A program made the translations under genes and the position numbers. A DNA stretch of 21,421 nt from Nitrososphaerota archaeon (GTDB lineage: Archaea; Thermoproteota; Nitrososphaeria; Nitrososphaerales; Nitrosopumilaceae): positions 1-21,421 of the forward strand of contig JADFJY010000008.1 in NCBI GenBank assembly GCA_022565935.1, read 5' to 3'. The notes under the pieces are model-generated. The model made no database searches. It was not told the DNA's origin and saw nothing but the letters and a program-made list of their open reading frames with translations. Shown piece by piece: positions 6,438 to 13,620 of the stretch (the stretch's first letter is position 1; the number at the start of each line of letters is the position of its first letter).

Positions 6438-7193
6438 ATGACATGGTATTTTGATTCTCATATACACTTGTCTGATTCTGCATATTCTTCTGATATGCAA
6501 TTCATTTTCAAGGGAATGGAATATCTAAAAATTAAAGCATGCTGTGTTTCAATGAATAATGAAAATTCTTTACAAACTTTAAAACTAGCAACAAAAAACA
6601 ATCTAGTTTTACCTTTCATTGGAATTCACCCTGAATGTGCAAATGATGAACTTGAACAAATGACGAATATGATCCAAGAGAATCATCAAAATCTTTCTGG
6701 AATAGGAGAAATAGGATTAGATCCAACTTTTGCAAACAGTGACAGAGATTCCAAAAGACAAATACATGTATTTGAAACATTATTGTCAATTGCAGAAAAA
6801 TTTAACAAACCTGTTTCTATTCATTCACGAAAAAGTATTGATAATGTTTTACAAATAATGACGTCCTATAACACTAAACATGCTTTACTTCATTGGTTTG
6901 ATGGAAATAAAAAACAACTTCAAAAAGCTATGGACATGGACTTTTTTGTGTCATATGGACCAGTAATGGTTTATGCAAATGATAAGCAGACTTTATTGTC
7001 TAAAACAGATGAATCAAAAATTCTTGTCGAAACTGATGGTCCTGTAAGATTTTCTAGATGTTTTGAAATGAAATCTGCACAAATTAGCTTTATTCCTAGT
7101 GTAATATTTTGTGCTTCAAAAATTCTAGGAAAAACGTTTGATGAAATGGCATCTCTTCTAGAAAATAACACAAAATCATTTCTTGGAATATAG
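6438..7193 (+). CDS. TatD-family metal-dependent hydrolase
   Basis: This is a TIM-barrel amidohydrolase-type metalloenzyme of the TatD group, often DNase-like in studied members. Metal-binding elements are visible in order: H-x-H in YFDSHIHLSD near the N-terminus, IGIHPE, GEIGLDPT (metal-bridging Glu), VSIHSRKS, LLHWFDGN and LVETDGP with the late aspartate. The frame is open back to an ATG at 6375, but family members begin just before the HxH strand, so I choose the ATG at 6438 (251 residues, normal length); a TATA-like tttata at 6405-6410 lies about 30 bases before it. The longer start cannot be excluded. The archaeal substrate is unknown. Confidence 0.85.
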   Translation: MTWYFDSHIHLSDSAYSSDMQFIFKGMEYLKIKACCVSMNNENSLQTLKLATKNNLVLPFIGIHPECANDELEQMTNMIQENHQNLSGIGEIGLDPTFANSDRDSKRQIHVFETLLSIAEKFNKPVSIHSRKSIDNVLQIMTSYNTKHALLHWFDGNKKQLQKAMDMDFFVSYGPVMVYANDKQTLLSKTDESKILVETDGPVRFSRCFEMKSAQISFIPSVIFCASKILGKTFDEMASLLENNTKSFLGI

Positions 7194-7194
7194 G

Positions 7195-7202
7195 TATAAA
7201 AT
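7195..7202 (+). promoter_or_regulatory. TATA box for the eS17 gene
   Basis: The sequence tataaaat is centred 26 bases before the GTG at 7224. It begins right after the TatD stop and is one of the clearest boxes in the window. Confidence 0.65.
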
Positions 7203-7223
7203 ACCCCATTCATTAGACGTGGA

Positions 7224-7580
7224 GTGGATAGAATAAAGCGTATCTCTTATGAAGTTCTAGAGGAACATAAATCAATGTTTGGCGAAGATTTTGTCGATAA
7301 CAAAAAAGCTTTAGATCAAATTTCTATCATACGTTCTAAAAGTCTTAAAAATAAAATTACAGGTTATATTACTAGATTAATCAAAAGAGAAAATCGTGAA
7401 GAAAAAGTCAAACAAGAACGAATTACTTCATCACAATCAGAAAAAATAACTGAGAAAGAAGTTCAACCAGAAATCTCTGAATCATCTACTGTGTCTGAAG
7501 AAACTTTGACTGAGACCGTTACAGAAAAACCTGAAACTGTAGAAGAAAAACCTGAAACTGTAGAAGAAAAACCTGTATAA
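7224..7580 (+). CDS. rps17e: 30S ribosomal protein eS17 with acidic C-terminal extension
   Basis: Residues 1 to about 57 match archaeal S17e: IKRISYEVLEEHKSMFGEDF, then NKKALDQ, then the characteristic RSKSLKNKITGYITRLIK. S17e is a small-subunit ribosomal protein of archaea and eukaryotes, normally about 60-70 residues in archaea. This one is 118 residues: the extra half is an acidic, probably disordered tail rich in E, T, S and K that ends in repeats of PETVEEK. The start is a GTG placed by the TATA box at 7195-7202. I am fairly sure of the core assignment; the role of the tail is unknown. Confidence 0.8.
   Translation: MDRIKRISYEVLEEHKSMFGEDFVDNKKALDQISIIRSKSLKNKITGYITRLIKRENREEKVKQERITSSQSEKITEKEVQPEISESSTVSEETLTETVTEKPETVEEKPETVEEKPV
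7530..7577 (+). repeat. 21-base tandem repeat in the eS17 tail
   Basis: Two perfect adjacent copies of cctgaaactgtagaagaaaa plus one more a (7530-7550 and 7551-7571), followed by the start of a third, encode PETVEEK units in frame. Slippage during replication can add or remove units without breaking the gene. Confidence 0.9.
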
Positions 7581-7620
7581 TCAATAAAACATTAATTTTC
7601 CAGATTTTGAATTAGATTAT

Positions 7621-8394
7621 ATGATTACTGTAAAATTTATTGGTGGAGCAAAAAGATCTTTTTTAACAGAACAATTACAGATTGATAAATCTGATATATC
7701 TATTCAAGAACTAATGGATTTATTATTAGAATTAAAACCTGACAACACTCCTGAACTAGATACTAAAAACATCTTAATTGCAATAAATGGAACTGATTCT
7801 TCTGCCATGGAAGGTCCATCTACTATGATAAAAAACAATGATCTTGTGAGCATTATACCTGTAATTCATGGTGGCTCTTCCAAAAAATTAACTTTTCAAG
7901 TCTTAAAAAAACAAATTCAAGTTATTGAAATCATAGGTCAAAAAACAATTAATGTAAATTTCCTTGATAAAATAAGAAAAAAATATCCAAAAATTCAACT
8001 TCAGGCAATATCAAGTAATTTTATCGTGAATAATTATCATTTAAAAAAAATAATAACTTTATCTTTAGAATCTGAAAAAAATAACATTTTGCTTTCAAAT
8101 AAACTTGAAACTGATATGTTGATGCGTTTTGCATTAACTAACCAAATTTCTAATGCAATTACACATGTAGGAATAAAACCAAAAACTAATTTTATTTTAA
8201 TTGCAGTTGGAAATAAAAAACTACTAAATTTATTGTACAAAGAATTATTACCATTATTAGTAAATTTATTTTCAAAAAATAATGATTTATTTCTCAAAAA
8301 ATATTTTAAAATTACAAAAAAGATACTTGATTCAGTTTATTCATCTAATCCTTTGGAGGATATTTTGATAGAAAAGGCAGCAATTTTACTCTGA
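7621..8394 (+). CDS. MoaD/Urm1-like ubiquitin-fold domain fused to a Cgi121 (KEOPS) domain
   Basis: Residues 1-85 look like a beta-grasp sulfur-carrier or small archaeal modifier of the MoaD/ThiS/Urm1 class, ending LVSIIPVIHGG with the di-glycine at 84-85. Residues about 90-257 look like Cgi121, a KEOPS subunit that acts in t6A formation at tRNA position 37: IQVIEIIGQKTI near the start of the domain, the NKLETDMLMRFALTNQISNA helix at 160-179, then HVGIKP and a ILIAVG strand. In MoaD the di-glycine is the free, activated C-terminus; here it is internal, so it is either unused or exposed by cleavage. The gene converges on the THUMP-Sua5 pair with a 9-base overlap; Sua5 makes the t6A precursor, which supports the Cgi121 call. 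Domain calls are from pattern recognition. Confidence 0.75.
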   Translation: MITVKFIGGAKRSFLTEQLQIDKSDISIQELMDLLLELKPDNTPELDTKNILIAINGTDSSAMEGPSTMIKNNDLVSIIPVIHGGSSKKLTFQVLKKQIQVIEIIGQKTINVNFLDKIRKKYPKIQLQAISSNFIVNNYHLKKIITLSLESEKNNILLSNKLETDMLMRFALTNQISNAITHVGIKPKTNFILIAVGNKKLLNLLYKELLPLLVNLFSKNNDLFLKKYFKITKKILDSVYSSNPLEDILIEKAAILL

Positions 8395-8907
8395 AATACT
8401 ACGTTTAGTTTTTTCAACACTTAACACATCTGCTTTTTTTAATATGGAAATTCCTGTTTTATTACCTAAAATTTCAATTAAGATTACTTTATCTGGAAAT
8501 TCAAGTGAAACTTTATTTTTTATTTTACTTGCAATTTTTGTAATTATTTCTTGACTAGATAAATCTGAACTTCTTTTTTCTATAGATATTCTATATGTTT
8601 CATCATTAGAAATTTGTCCTGATATTTCTGTAACTGTTTTTTCTATTTCTTCAATTTTTGTTTCAATTACTTTTTGAATTGGAATTATTCTTAGGCAGTA
8701 TCTAATACTCCAAGGTTCATCAAGAAGCATTTCTTTAATTTTTCTTACAACCTGTATTGGTTCTAGCTTTGTCTCGGCAGTTAAAATTCCTGACATTTTT
8801 GTAATTGAAATTTTCGCATCAGGATCCCCCAATTCTTCTAAAATATCTCTTAATTCTTCCTCAGTTTCAGGTTCAAAATGTCTTGCACAAGTAATGATCA
8901 AATTCAT
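8386..8907 (-). CDS. THUMP-domain protein (Tan1-like)
   Basis: The 173-residue protein opens with NLIITCARHFEPETEEELRD, the characteristic beginning of archaeal THUMP-only proteins related to eukaryotic Tan1. THUMP domains bind tRNA. Tan1 helps the acetyltransferase make N4-acetylcytidine in tRNA, so a similar tRNA-presenting role is likely, though the partner enzyme is not in the window. The second half (EIITKIASKIKNKVSLEFPD...ILIEILGNKTGISIL) fits the THUMP beta-sheet with its conserved I-x-I-x-G/K pattern. The start ATG overlaps the Sua5 stop by one base (TAATG), so the two are probably translated from one message. Confidence 0.85.
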   Translation of the reverse strand: MNLIITCARHFEPETEEELRDILEELGDPDAKISITKMSGILTAETKLEPIQVVRKIKEMLLDEPWSIRYCLRIIPIQKVIETKIEEIEKTVTEISGQISNDETYRISIEKRSSDLSSQEIITKIASKIKNKVSLEFPDKVILIEILGNKTGISILKKADVLSVEKTKRSISE

Positions 8908-9503
8908 TATCTTGAAATCTCCTCATAACTCAAAGAACCTTCTCGAATAATTTTGATCTTCTCATTTTCTATTTCAATTATGGTTGATTCTGTTTTACTG
9001 GCAATTATCCCACCATCAACAAAAATATCATATTTTTGAATATTATTGAAACATTCATCAGGATTTGTAAATGACGCATGTCCAGAAATATTTGCACTAG
9101 TACCTACAAGAAAATTGCATTTCCTCAATAATTCTAAAGTGCATTTATGATCAGGAACTCTTAGAGCAATTTTATCAGATATATTCAATGATTTCTTCAG
9201 CTTTGTATCAGTTAACTTTAGGATTATTGTTAGTGTTCCTGGCCAAAATTTATCTACAATTTTTTTAGTAAACTCATCAAAAAAAGCAATTCTTTCTGCA
9301 ATCTCCTTTGAATAAACTAAAATTGGAAACGGTTTTGAAATATTTCTAGATTTAATCTCATAAATTTTTTTTACAGAATCTTTATTGTATGGATTACATC
9401 CTATTCCATATACTGTGTCTGTTGGAAAAACGACAATCCCTCCTTGATTAATAATTTGGGATGCTTTTTCAATTCCTTCTTTATCACAATTTACTTTCAA
9501 CAT
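8907..9503 (-). CDS. Sua5/YrdC threonylcarbamoyl-AMP synthase
   Basis: The 198-residue protein is a YrdC-fold enzyme that makes threonylcarbamoyl-AMP from threonine, bicarbonate and ATP, the first step in t6A37 synthesis on ANN-decoding tRNAs. It shows the family motifs: GGIVVFPTDTVYGIG near residue 21, the K-x-R-x-x-K-like YEIKSRNISKPFPILV, FWPGTLTIIL, ALRVPDH and GTSANISGHA. There is no C-terminal Sua5 domain, so it is the short YrdC-like form. It is the first gene of a two-gene unit with the THUMP protein. A KEOPS-type Cgi121 domain lies on the opposite strand just beyond. Confidence 0.92.
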   Translation of the reverse strand: MLKVNCDKEGIEKASQIINQGGIVVFPTDTVYGIGCNPYNKDSVKKIYEIKSRNISKPFPILVYSKEIAERIAFFDEFTKKIVDKFWPGTLTIILKLTDTKLKKSLNISDKIALRVPDHKCTLELLRKCNFLVGTSANISGHASFTNPDECFNNIQKYDIFVDGGIIASKTESTIIEIENEKIKIIREGSLSYEEISR

Positions 9504-9547
9504 TCATTCTATTTTTTTTGTTTAATTATAATTTACTTTTGAAAAAG

Positions 9548-9555
9548 TTTTTATC
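9548..9555 (+). promoter_or_regulatory. TATA-like box for the acidic 29-aa ORF
   Basis: The sequence tttttatc is centred about 28 bases before the ATG at 9580, the same spacing as at recognised genes. Confidence 0.45.
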
Positions 9556-9579
9556 AGTAATACGTTTTTACTTGTAAAT

Positions 9580-9669
9580 ATGTCTAAACCTTCTTCTGAT
9601 CTTGAGGATACTGATTTTGAAGATGCTTTTGATGACGAATTAGATGAATTTGATGAAAATGAAGACTAG
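9580..9669 (+). CDS. Small, extremely acidic protein (29 aa)
   Basis: The ORF reads MSKPSSDLEDTDFEDAFDDE then LDEFDENED and stops at 9667-9669. More than half of the residues are D or E, spaced by F and L, so it is probably disordered or a short binding helix. It has a TATA-like box at the normal distance and overlaps the 3' end of the convergent winged-helix gene by 4 bases. I recognise no family. A peptide this acidic with regular D/F spacing is unlikely in random A/T-rich sequence, which supports a real gene, but the length limits certainty. Confidence 0.55.
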   Translation: MSKPSSDLEDTDFEDAFDDELDEFDENED

Positions 9670-9953
9670 ATGCTTAATCCAAAATTATCTGCAAAGTTTG
9701 TAAATGTATAATATGCTTGAAGAAATTCTCTACCTGATTGACTAATTCTATATTTGTTTGAACCTTTAGTTTCTACTTGTTCTAATAGTCCTTGTGACAC
9801 TAGAGTTTTCAAGATTCTTGAAATTCTAGAATGAGATATGTTTGCTTTTCTAATTAGATATGTTACTGATGCCCCATTTTCATCTTGTTGATCATCTCGA
9901 GTTGTTGCTAGAATATCTCCAATAATTTTCATATGAGTTCTATATTCAGCCAT
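9666..9953 (-). CDS. Winged-helix transcription regulator (HTH_45-like), second copy
   Basis: The 95-residue protein is a single winged helix-turn-helix domain: MKIIGDILATTRDD helix, the HTH around SVTYLIRKANISHSRISRIL, a wing at GLLEQVETKGSNKYRISQSG, and a C-terminal helix ending NFADNFGLSI. It parallels the protein at 2490-2771 along its whole length (Y-R-T-x-M-x-I, KAN-x-SHSR, GR-x-[FY]L). The recognition helix SHSR[IL]S is nearly the same in both, which suggests related operator sequences. Ligand and targets are unknown. Confidence 0.85.
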   Translation of the reverse strand: MAEYRTHMKIIGDILATTRDDQQDENGASVTYLIRKANISHSRISRILKTLVSQGLLEQVETKGSNKYRISQSGREFLQAYYTFTNFADNFGLSI

Positions 9954-10074
9954 TTTCTCTATTAGACTATTGATCTAATTTCTATGAGAGGGCAATGATA
10001 TTTTCCAATATACTAAAAAGATAAAAGAAATTGACAAATTTTTAATTACTACAAATTTTGAGCCTATGTTGAAA

Positions 10075-10716
10075 TTATTCTAATCCGTCATCAAATTTTA
10101 TTCGAGTTAAAGGTACTTTGCTTACTGGAATGAATAATGCTATCAATCCTCCAATTTTGATAATCATTGATGCAGAATAAAGGATTGATTCTGGGAACAC
10201 AAACGAATACCATCCTAAAAACTCTCCTAACGCTAAGAGTGCTAATCCAACAGCAACTGAAATTGCACCTTTGTTTTTATTTTCAAAGTATGATAACATT
10301 GTTTCAATGGCAGCATAAGCCAATAAAATGAACGAAAGTGATCTAAAGATATGTTCTAACTGAACAGAAGAAACTAAGAATAATGGGAAAATCCCTATTG
10401 ATCTAAAATATCTTGATTTTGGAAAAAATGATTTTATGCTATGAGAAAACGCAATGAAAAAGTATCCTACTGTTTGTATAGCAATTCCTAAAGTTTGAAT
10501 CCATCTCTCTATATTTCCTGATTTTATTATCAAGTCTTCTACCATGTATCCCATCCATATTACAAAAAATCCTAAACTTATTGAAAAAAATGCAATTGTT
10601 AATCTAAATAATGTTGGACTGCCTGTATTTCTAAATCCAATTAATGCCATAATTCCTATAGCAAGTCCTATCAAAAATCCTACCAGATTGAGTATGTTTT
10701 CTAATAAAAATTCCAA
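10075..10716 (-). CDS. Seven-helix integral membrane protein of unknown function
   Basis: The 213-residue product has about seven hydrophobic helices (near residues 8-28, 36-57, 74-93, 106-120, 121-138, 150-170 and 178-198) and a short acidic tail (IKFDDGLE). There is no signal for a transporter or enzyme family that I recognise; the layout recalls archaeal seven-helix sensor modules but lacks a retinal-binding lysine motif that I can identify. The start is a TTG at 10716 with an A/T-rich box near 10738-10748. It is flanked by a zinc-ribbon gene on the same strand, about 60 bases upstream. Confidence 0.75.
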   Translation of the reverse strand: MEFLLENILNLVGFLIGLAIGIMALIGFRNTGSPTLFRLTIAFFSISLGFFVIWMGYMVEDLIIKSGNIERWIQTLGIAIQTVGYFFIAFSHSIKSFFPKSRYFRSIGIFPLFLVSSVQLEHIFRSLSFILLAYAAIETMLSYFENKNKGAISVAVGLALLALGEFLGWYSFVFPESILYSASMIIKIGGLIALFIPVSKVPLTRIKFDDGLE

Positions 10717-10776
10717 TGATGTTTAGAAACTTGTTAAACTAATTATTTTAATCTGATGAATGATTTTACCATATTG

Positions 10777-10986
10777 TTAATCCCATTCATCTAATGAACC
10801 TGCAGATTGACCTTCTGTACTCCCTGTATAATCTCCAAGAATATCTGAATATTTTGATTCATTGTGTGCTATAAATTTCACATATTCTCCATAACTCATT
10901 TCAAAATCACAAGAACCACATTTTACTAAAGAAAAATCCATTGCCAATTCAGCATTTTCCCTACATTTTGGGCATTTTATCTTCAT
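10777..10986 (-). CDS. Small zinc-ribbon protein
   Basis: The 69-residue protein begins with a zinc ribbon: C5-x2-C8 (KCPKC) and C23-x2-C26 (KCGSC), then an amphipathic segment (YGEYVKFIAHNESKYSDIL) and an acidic, Gly/Ser-rich tail. Such ribbons are common in archaeal transcription and translation accessory proteins. No specific family is recognised. It is divergent from the YggX-like gene at 11064; the roughly 77 bases between them hold both promoters. Confidence 0.75.
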   Translation of the reverse strand: MKIKCPKCRENAELAMDFSLVKCGSCDFEMSYGEYVKFIAHNESKYSDILGDYTGSTEGQSAGSLDEWD

Positions 10987-11063
10987 GAAGAATTTTATCT
11001 TTGTTAATTATTATTGTTTTATTTTTAATAAAAGATAAAAGGAGTTCATTATTGTTATTTTTC

Positions 11064-11345
11064 ATGGTTCGTACTTGCACAAAATGTAAAAATTCTATTC
11101 CTGATAATGAACAACTTGGTATTGTTGCTGAGAAATATCCTACTTGTAACAAATGTTGGGCTGAATGGAAAGAATATCAAATAATGGTAATGAATGAAAT
11201 GAAACTCGATATGTCTATGTCAGATCATAGAAAATTATTAAAAAAACACGAAAAGATCTTTGTAGGTGTATTATCTGCTGAAGGAGAAATTATAGATTAT
11301 TCAAATGAAGATAATAGAAATCCTGAAAAACCACCAGGTGACTAA
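11064..11345 (+). CDS. Zinc-knuckle protein with YggX-like (Fe2+-trafficking) segment
   Basis: From the ATG at 11064 the protein has 93 residues. Cysteines C5-x2-C8 and C28-x2-C31 form a likely metal-binding knuckle. The stretch from C31 (CWAEWKEYQIMVMNEMKLDM) and SDHRKLLKKHEKIF resembles bacterial YggX, which reads W-x-x-W-x-x-x-Q-x-x-x-x-NE-x-x-L-[ND]-x-x-x-x-x-x-R-x-x-L and protects against oxidative damage to iron-sulfur clusters. The frame is open from 11001, but the extra 21 residues cover the promoter (A/T-rich box near 11028-11038), so 11064 is preferred. YggX homology is inferred from the pattern. The stop overlaps the convergent gene at 11342 by 4 bases. Confidence 0.7.
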   Translation: MVRTCTKCKNSIPDNEQLGIVAEKYPTCNKCWAEWKEYQIMVMNEMKLDMSMSDHRKLLKKHEKIFVGVLSAEGEIIDYSNEDNRNPEKPPGD

Positions 11346-11803
11346 AACTTCAAGTGTTTTTTAGCATTATCTGGTATTACCATCAATATCTTTCTTTTTT
11401 TCACTTCATCAAGATTATTTATAATTTTTTTAATTGTATCAGCAAGAATTTCTTTTTCATTTTTCTCTAATGTTAAAAATATTTCTAAAATTCCATCTAA
11501 ATGAAAATTAATTAATTTTTGTGGAGATTGCGATACTTCAATAATATATGCTGAAAACAGTCCGTATCTTTGTTCTTCTGAAAGGGTTGTTAAAATTTTA
11601 AGCCATGATTTAAAAAGTTTAGCAAAGTTAGGAAATGGAATAGTTGGGCCTGCTTCTAATGCATTGTCTATAATTTCTTTTCTTTCAGATTCAGACAATG
11701 AAAAAAATTCTATCATTCTTTTTTTCAAAATTGGATTTCTTAGAAAGTCAGGAAGACTAGCTAAATTAATTATAATATTCCCAGCAAAATTTTCTCCTAC
11801 CAT
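11342..11803 (-). CDS. Hypothetical helical protein
   Basis: The 153-residue product looks all-helical and soluble, with repeated short amphipathic helices (ILKKRMIEFFSLSESERKEI, LTTLSEEQRYGLFSAYIIEV, FLTLEKNEKEILADTIKKII) and a basic end. The two segments with SLSESER/TLSEEQR and LTLEKNEKE suggest about three internal helical-hairpin repeats. No family is recognised. It is divergent from purA and has about 80 bases of shared upstream sequence. Confidence 0.7.
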   Translation of the reverse strand: MVGENFAGNIIINLASLPDFLRNPILKKRMIEFFSLSESERKEIIDNALEAGPTIPFPNFAKLFKSWLKILTTLSEEQRYGLFSAYIIEVSQSPQKLINFHLDGILEIFLTLEKNEKEILADTIKKIINNLDEVKKRKILMVIPDNAKKHLKF

Positions 11804-11852
11804 GATCTAAAAGAATTTCTGTTGGATATAAAATCATGTGCAAATACTTTAG

Positions 11853-11862
11853 CTTAAATAAA
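11853..11862 (+). promoter_or_regulatory. TATA-like box for purA
   Basis: The sequence cttaaataaa is centred about 25 bases before the ATG at 11883, consistent with leaderless transcription. Confidence 0.6.
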
Positions 11863-11882
11863 CGAAATAGAATTTCAACAGC

Positions 11883-12884
11883 ATGACTTCAACTGTAGTT
11901 GTTGGCGGATTTTTTGGAGACGAAGGAAAAGGAAAGATCATCTCCTATTTGGCAATGAAAGATAATCCAAAAATAATTGTACGTGGTGGTGCTGGCCCAA
12001 ATGCTGGTCATACAATTAGAGATGGTGACAAAGTTTACAAAGTTAGAATGCTTCCATGTGGGTTTCTTAATAAAAATGCTAAAGTAATGATTGGTCCTGG
12101 AGTCGTTATCAATCCAGATATTTTAAAAAAAGAAATTCAAGATTTTAATGTGTCAGGACGCACGTTTATTGATAAACACTGTGGTATTATTGAAGAAACT
12201 CATCTAACACGAGATTCTAAGGGTGAATTAAAAGAAAAAATTGGAAGTACTGGCTCTGGTACTGGTCCTGCTAATGCGGATAGGGCTATGAGAGTTTTAA
12301 AATTAGCCAAAGACATTGATTCCTTATCTTCTCTCATCATAGATGTACCTCAGGCAATAAATTCTGCACTTTCTGCAAATGAGCATGTACTAGTTGAGGG
12401 TACACAAGGAACTTTTCTTTCTTTATGGCATGGAACATATCCATTTGTGACCTCAAAAGATGTTACTGCATCTGGAATATGTGCTGATGTTGGTCTTGGT
12501 CCCACTAAAGTTGATGAGGTAATTGTTGTTTTCAAATCATATGTCACACGTGTTGGAACTGGTCCTCTTGAGAACGAACTATCACTTGATGAGGCTGAAA
12601 AAAAAGGATGGTCAGAATTTGGTACTGTAACTGGTCGTCAGAGACGCGCAGCTGATTTTGATTTTGATTTAGCTAGGCGTGCAATCATGCTTAATGGTGC
12701 AACACAAATCTCTATAACAAAATTGGATGTTCTTTATACTGATTGTGCTGGCGAAACTTTATTTGATAATCTATCTAAAGAGGCAAAAGCATTCATAAAA
12801 AATATTGAAGATAAATTAAACACGCCTGTAACAATCATTGGAACTGGTCCAGATATTAATGATGTAATAGATAGAAGAGGCTAG
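11883..12884 (+). CDS. purA: Adenylosuccinate synthetase
   Basis: The enzyme joins IMP and aspartate using GTP to give adenylosuccinate, the first committed step to AMP. Visible motifs are the P-loop-like GFFGDEGKGK at residues 9-18 with catalytic D13, GPNAGHTI with catalytic H43, GSTGSGTGPANADR (IMP site), VEGTQGTFL, RVGTGPLENEL, TGRQRRAADFD and TKLDVLY (guanine recognition). At 333 residues it is the short archaeal form, about 100 residues shorter than the bacterial enzyme. The usual GQWGDEGKGK reads GFFGDEGKGK, as is common in short forms. The next two genes follow on the same strand, the last being pyrF, so purine and pyrimidine genes are adjacent. Confidence 0.96.
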   Translation: MTSTVVVGGFFGDEGKGKIISYLAMKDNPKIIVRGGAGPNAGHTIRDGDKVYKVRMLPCGFLNKNAKVMIGPGVVINPDILKKEIQDFNVSGRTFIDKHCGIIEETHLTRDSKGELKEKIGSTGSGTGPANADRAMRVLKLAKDIDSLSSLIIDVPQAINSALSANEHVLVEGTQGTFLSLWHGTYPFVTSKDVTASGICADVGLGPTKVDEVIVVFKSYVTRVGTGPLENELSLDEAEKKGWSEFGTVTGRQRRAADFDFDLARRAIMLNGATQISITKLDVLYTDCAGETLFDNLSKEAKAFIKNIEDKLNTPVTIIGTGPDINDVIDRRG

Positions 12885-12933
12885 GCTCTAAAATTTTGGA
12901 TAAGTTTAATTTGATTATCTACAGAAAATCTTT

Positions 12934-13620
12934 GTGAACAAATTACAAACTTCTTCAGATGATAAATTACCACGTTACATTCAAGTAAATTCAACTTTAG
13001 AATTTTCTAGACTTGTTTGTGCACTTGAGCGTACACCACGTGTATCTTTCTTACATGATTATGATGGACAAAAAATTTTATCTGTACAAATGGATATTCT
13101 TAAGGAAAAACCAATCATATATTATACTCCTCTAAAAAATATTGGTCATTATCTTTGTTATGAATTAAAAGGAGGAAAAGAAAAATCTGAAATTGTAGAT
13201 TCCACTTCTGATGCAAGTAAACTTTATTCTCCTATAGTTAAAATAAAATCTCTTCCAAAAACTTTGAGACCCGGCAACGGAACTCTTGATAGATATCAAC
13301 CAATTGAATTAGAGGATATGTCTAGCCTTGCAAAACTTACTTGGGGTTTTGAGGAAATTCCCTTTCCACTATTTCTATTTCCATATAGTGATAAATGGCT
13401 AATTGGTGTTTTCATGAATTTCAATGAAGAAGGAACATCTTACTTTTGTCATGTAGTTTTAGATAGTGATCCACAAAAGCCTTTCATAAAATTTTCATCA
13501 ACTAATGGTTCTGAACCCATTTTTGTAGAAAATCCTTCTGAACATGGTTTTTCATATGTTAAAATAATAAAATTAAAAGATACACATCCGTTAGTTGATT
13601 ATGGTCACCTTCAGAACTAG
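12934..13620 (+). CDS. Conserved-looking hypothetical protein between purA and pyrF
   Basis: The 228-residue soluble protein has no membrane segment and shows mixed beta/alpha character with many aromatic positions (KPIIYYTPLKNIGHYLCYEL, FPLFLFPYSDKWLIGVFMNF). No catalytic motif or metal site is obvious to me, and I do not recognise the family. The start is a GTG at 12934, about 50 bases after purA, with an A/T-rich box near 12901-12912. Its end overlaps the pyrF start by 20 bases, which implies co-transcription and probably translational coupling with pyrF. Confidence 0.75.
   Translation: MNKLQTSSDDKLPRYIQVNSTLEFSRLVCALERTPRVSFLHDYDGQKILSVQMDILKEKPIIYYTPLKNIGHYLCYELKGGKEKSEIVDSTSDASKLYSPIVKIKSLPKTLRPGNGTLDRYQPIELEDMSSLAKLTWGFEEIPFPLFLFPYSDKWLIGVFMNFNEEGTSYFCHVVLDSDPQKPFIKFSSTNGSEPIFVENPSEHGFSYVKIIKLKDTHPLVDYGHLQN

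Noticed and set aside
7530..7577. CRISPR-like repeat
   Set aside because: The units are directly adjacent without spacers and encode an in-frame protein repeat in the eS17 tail.
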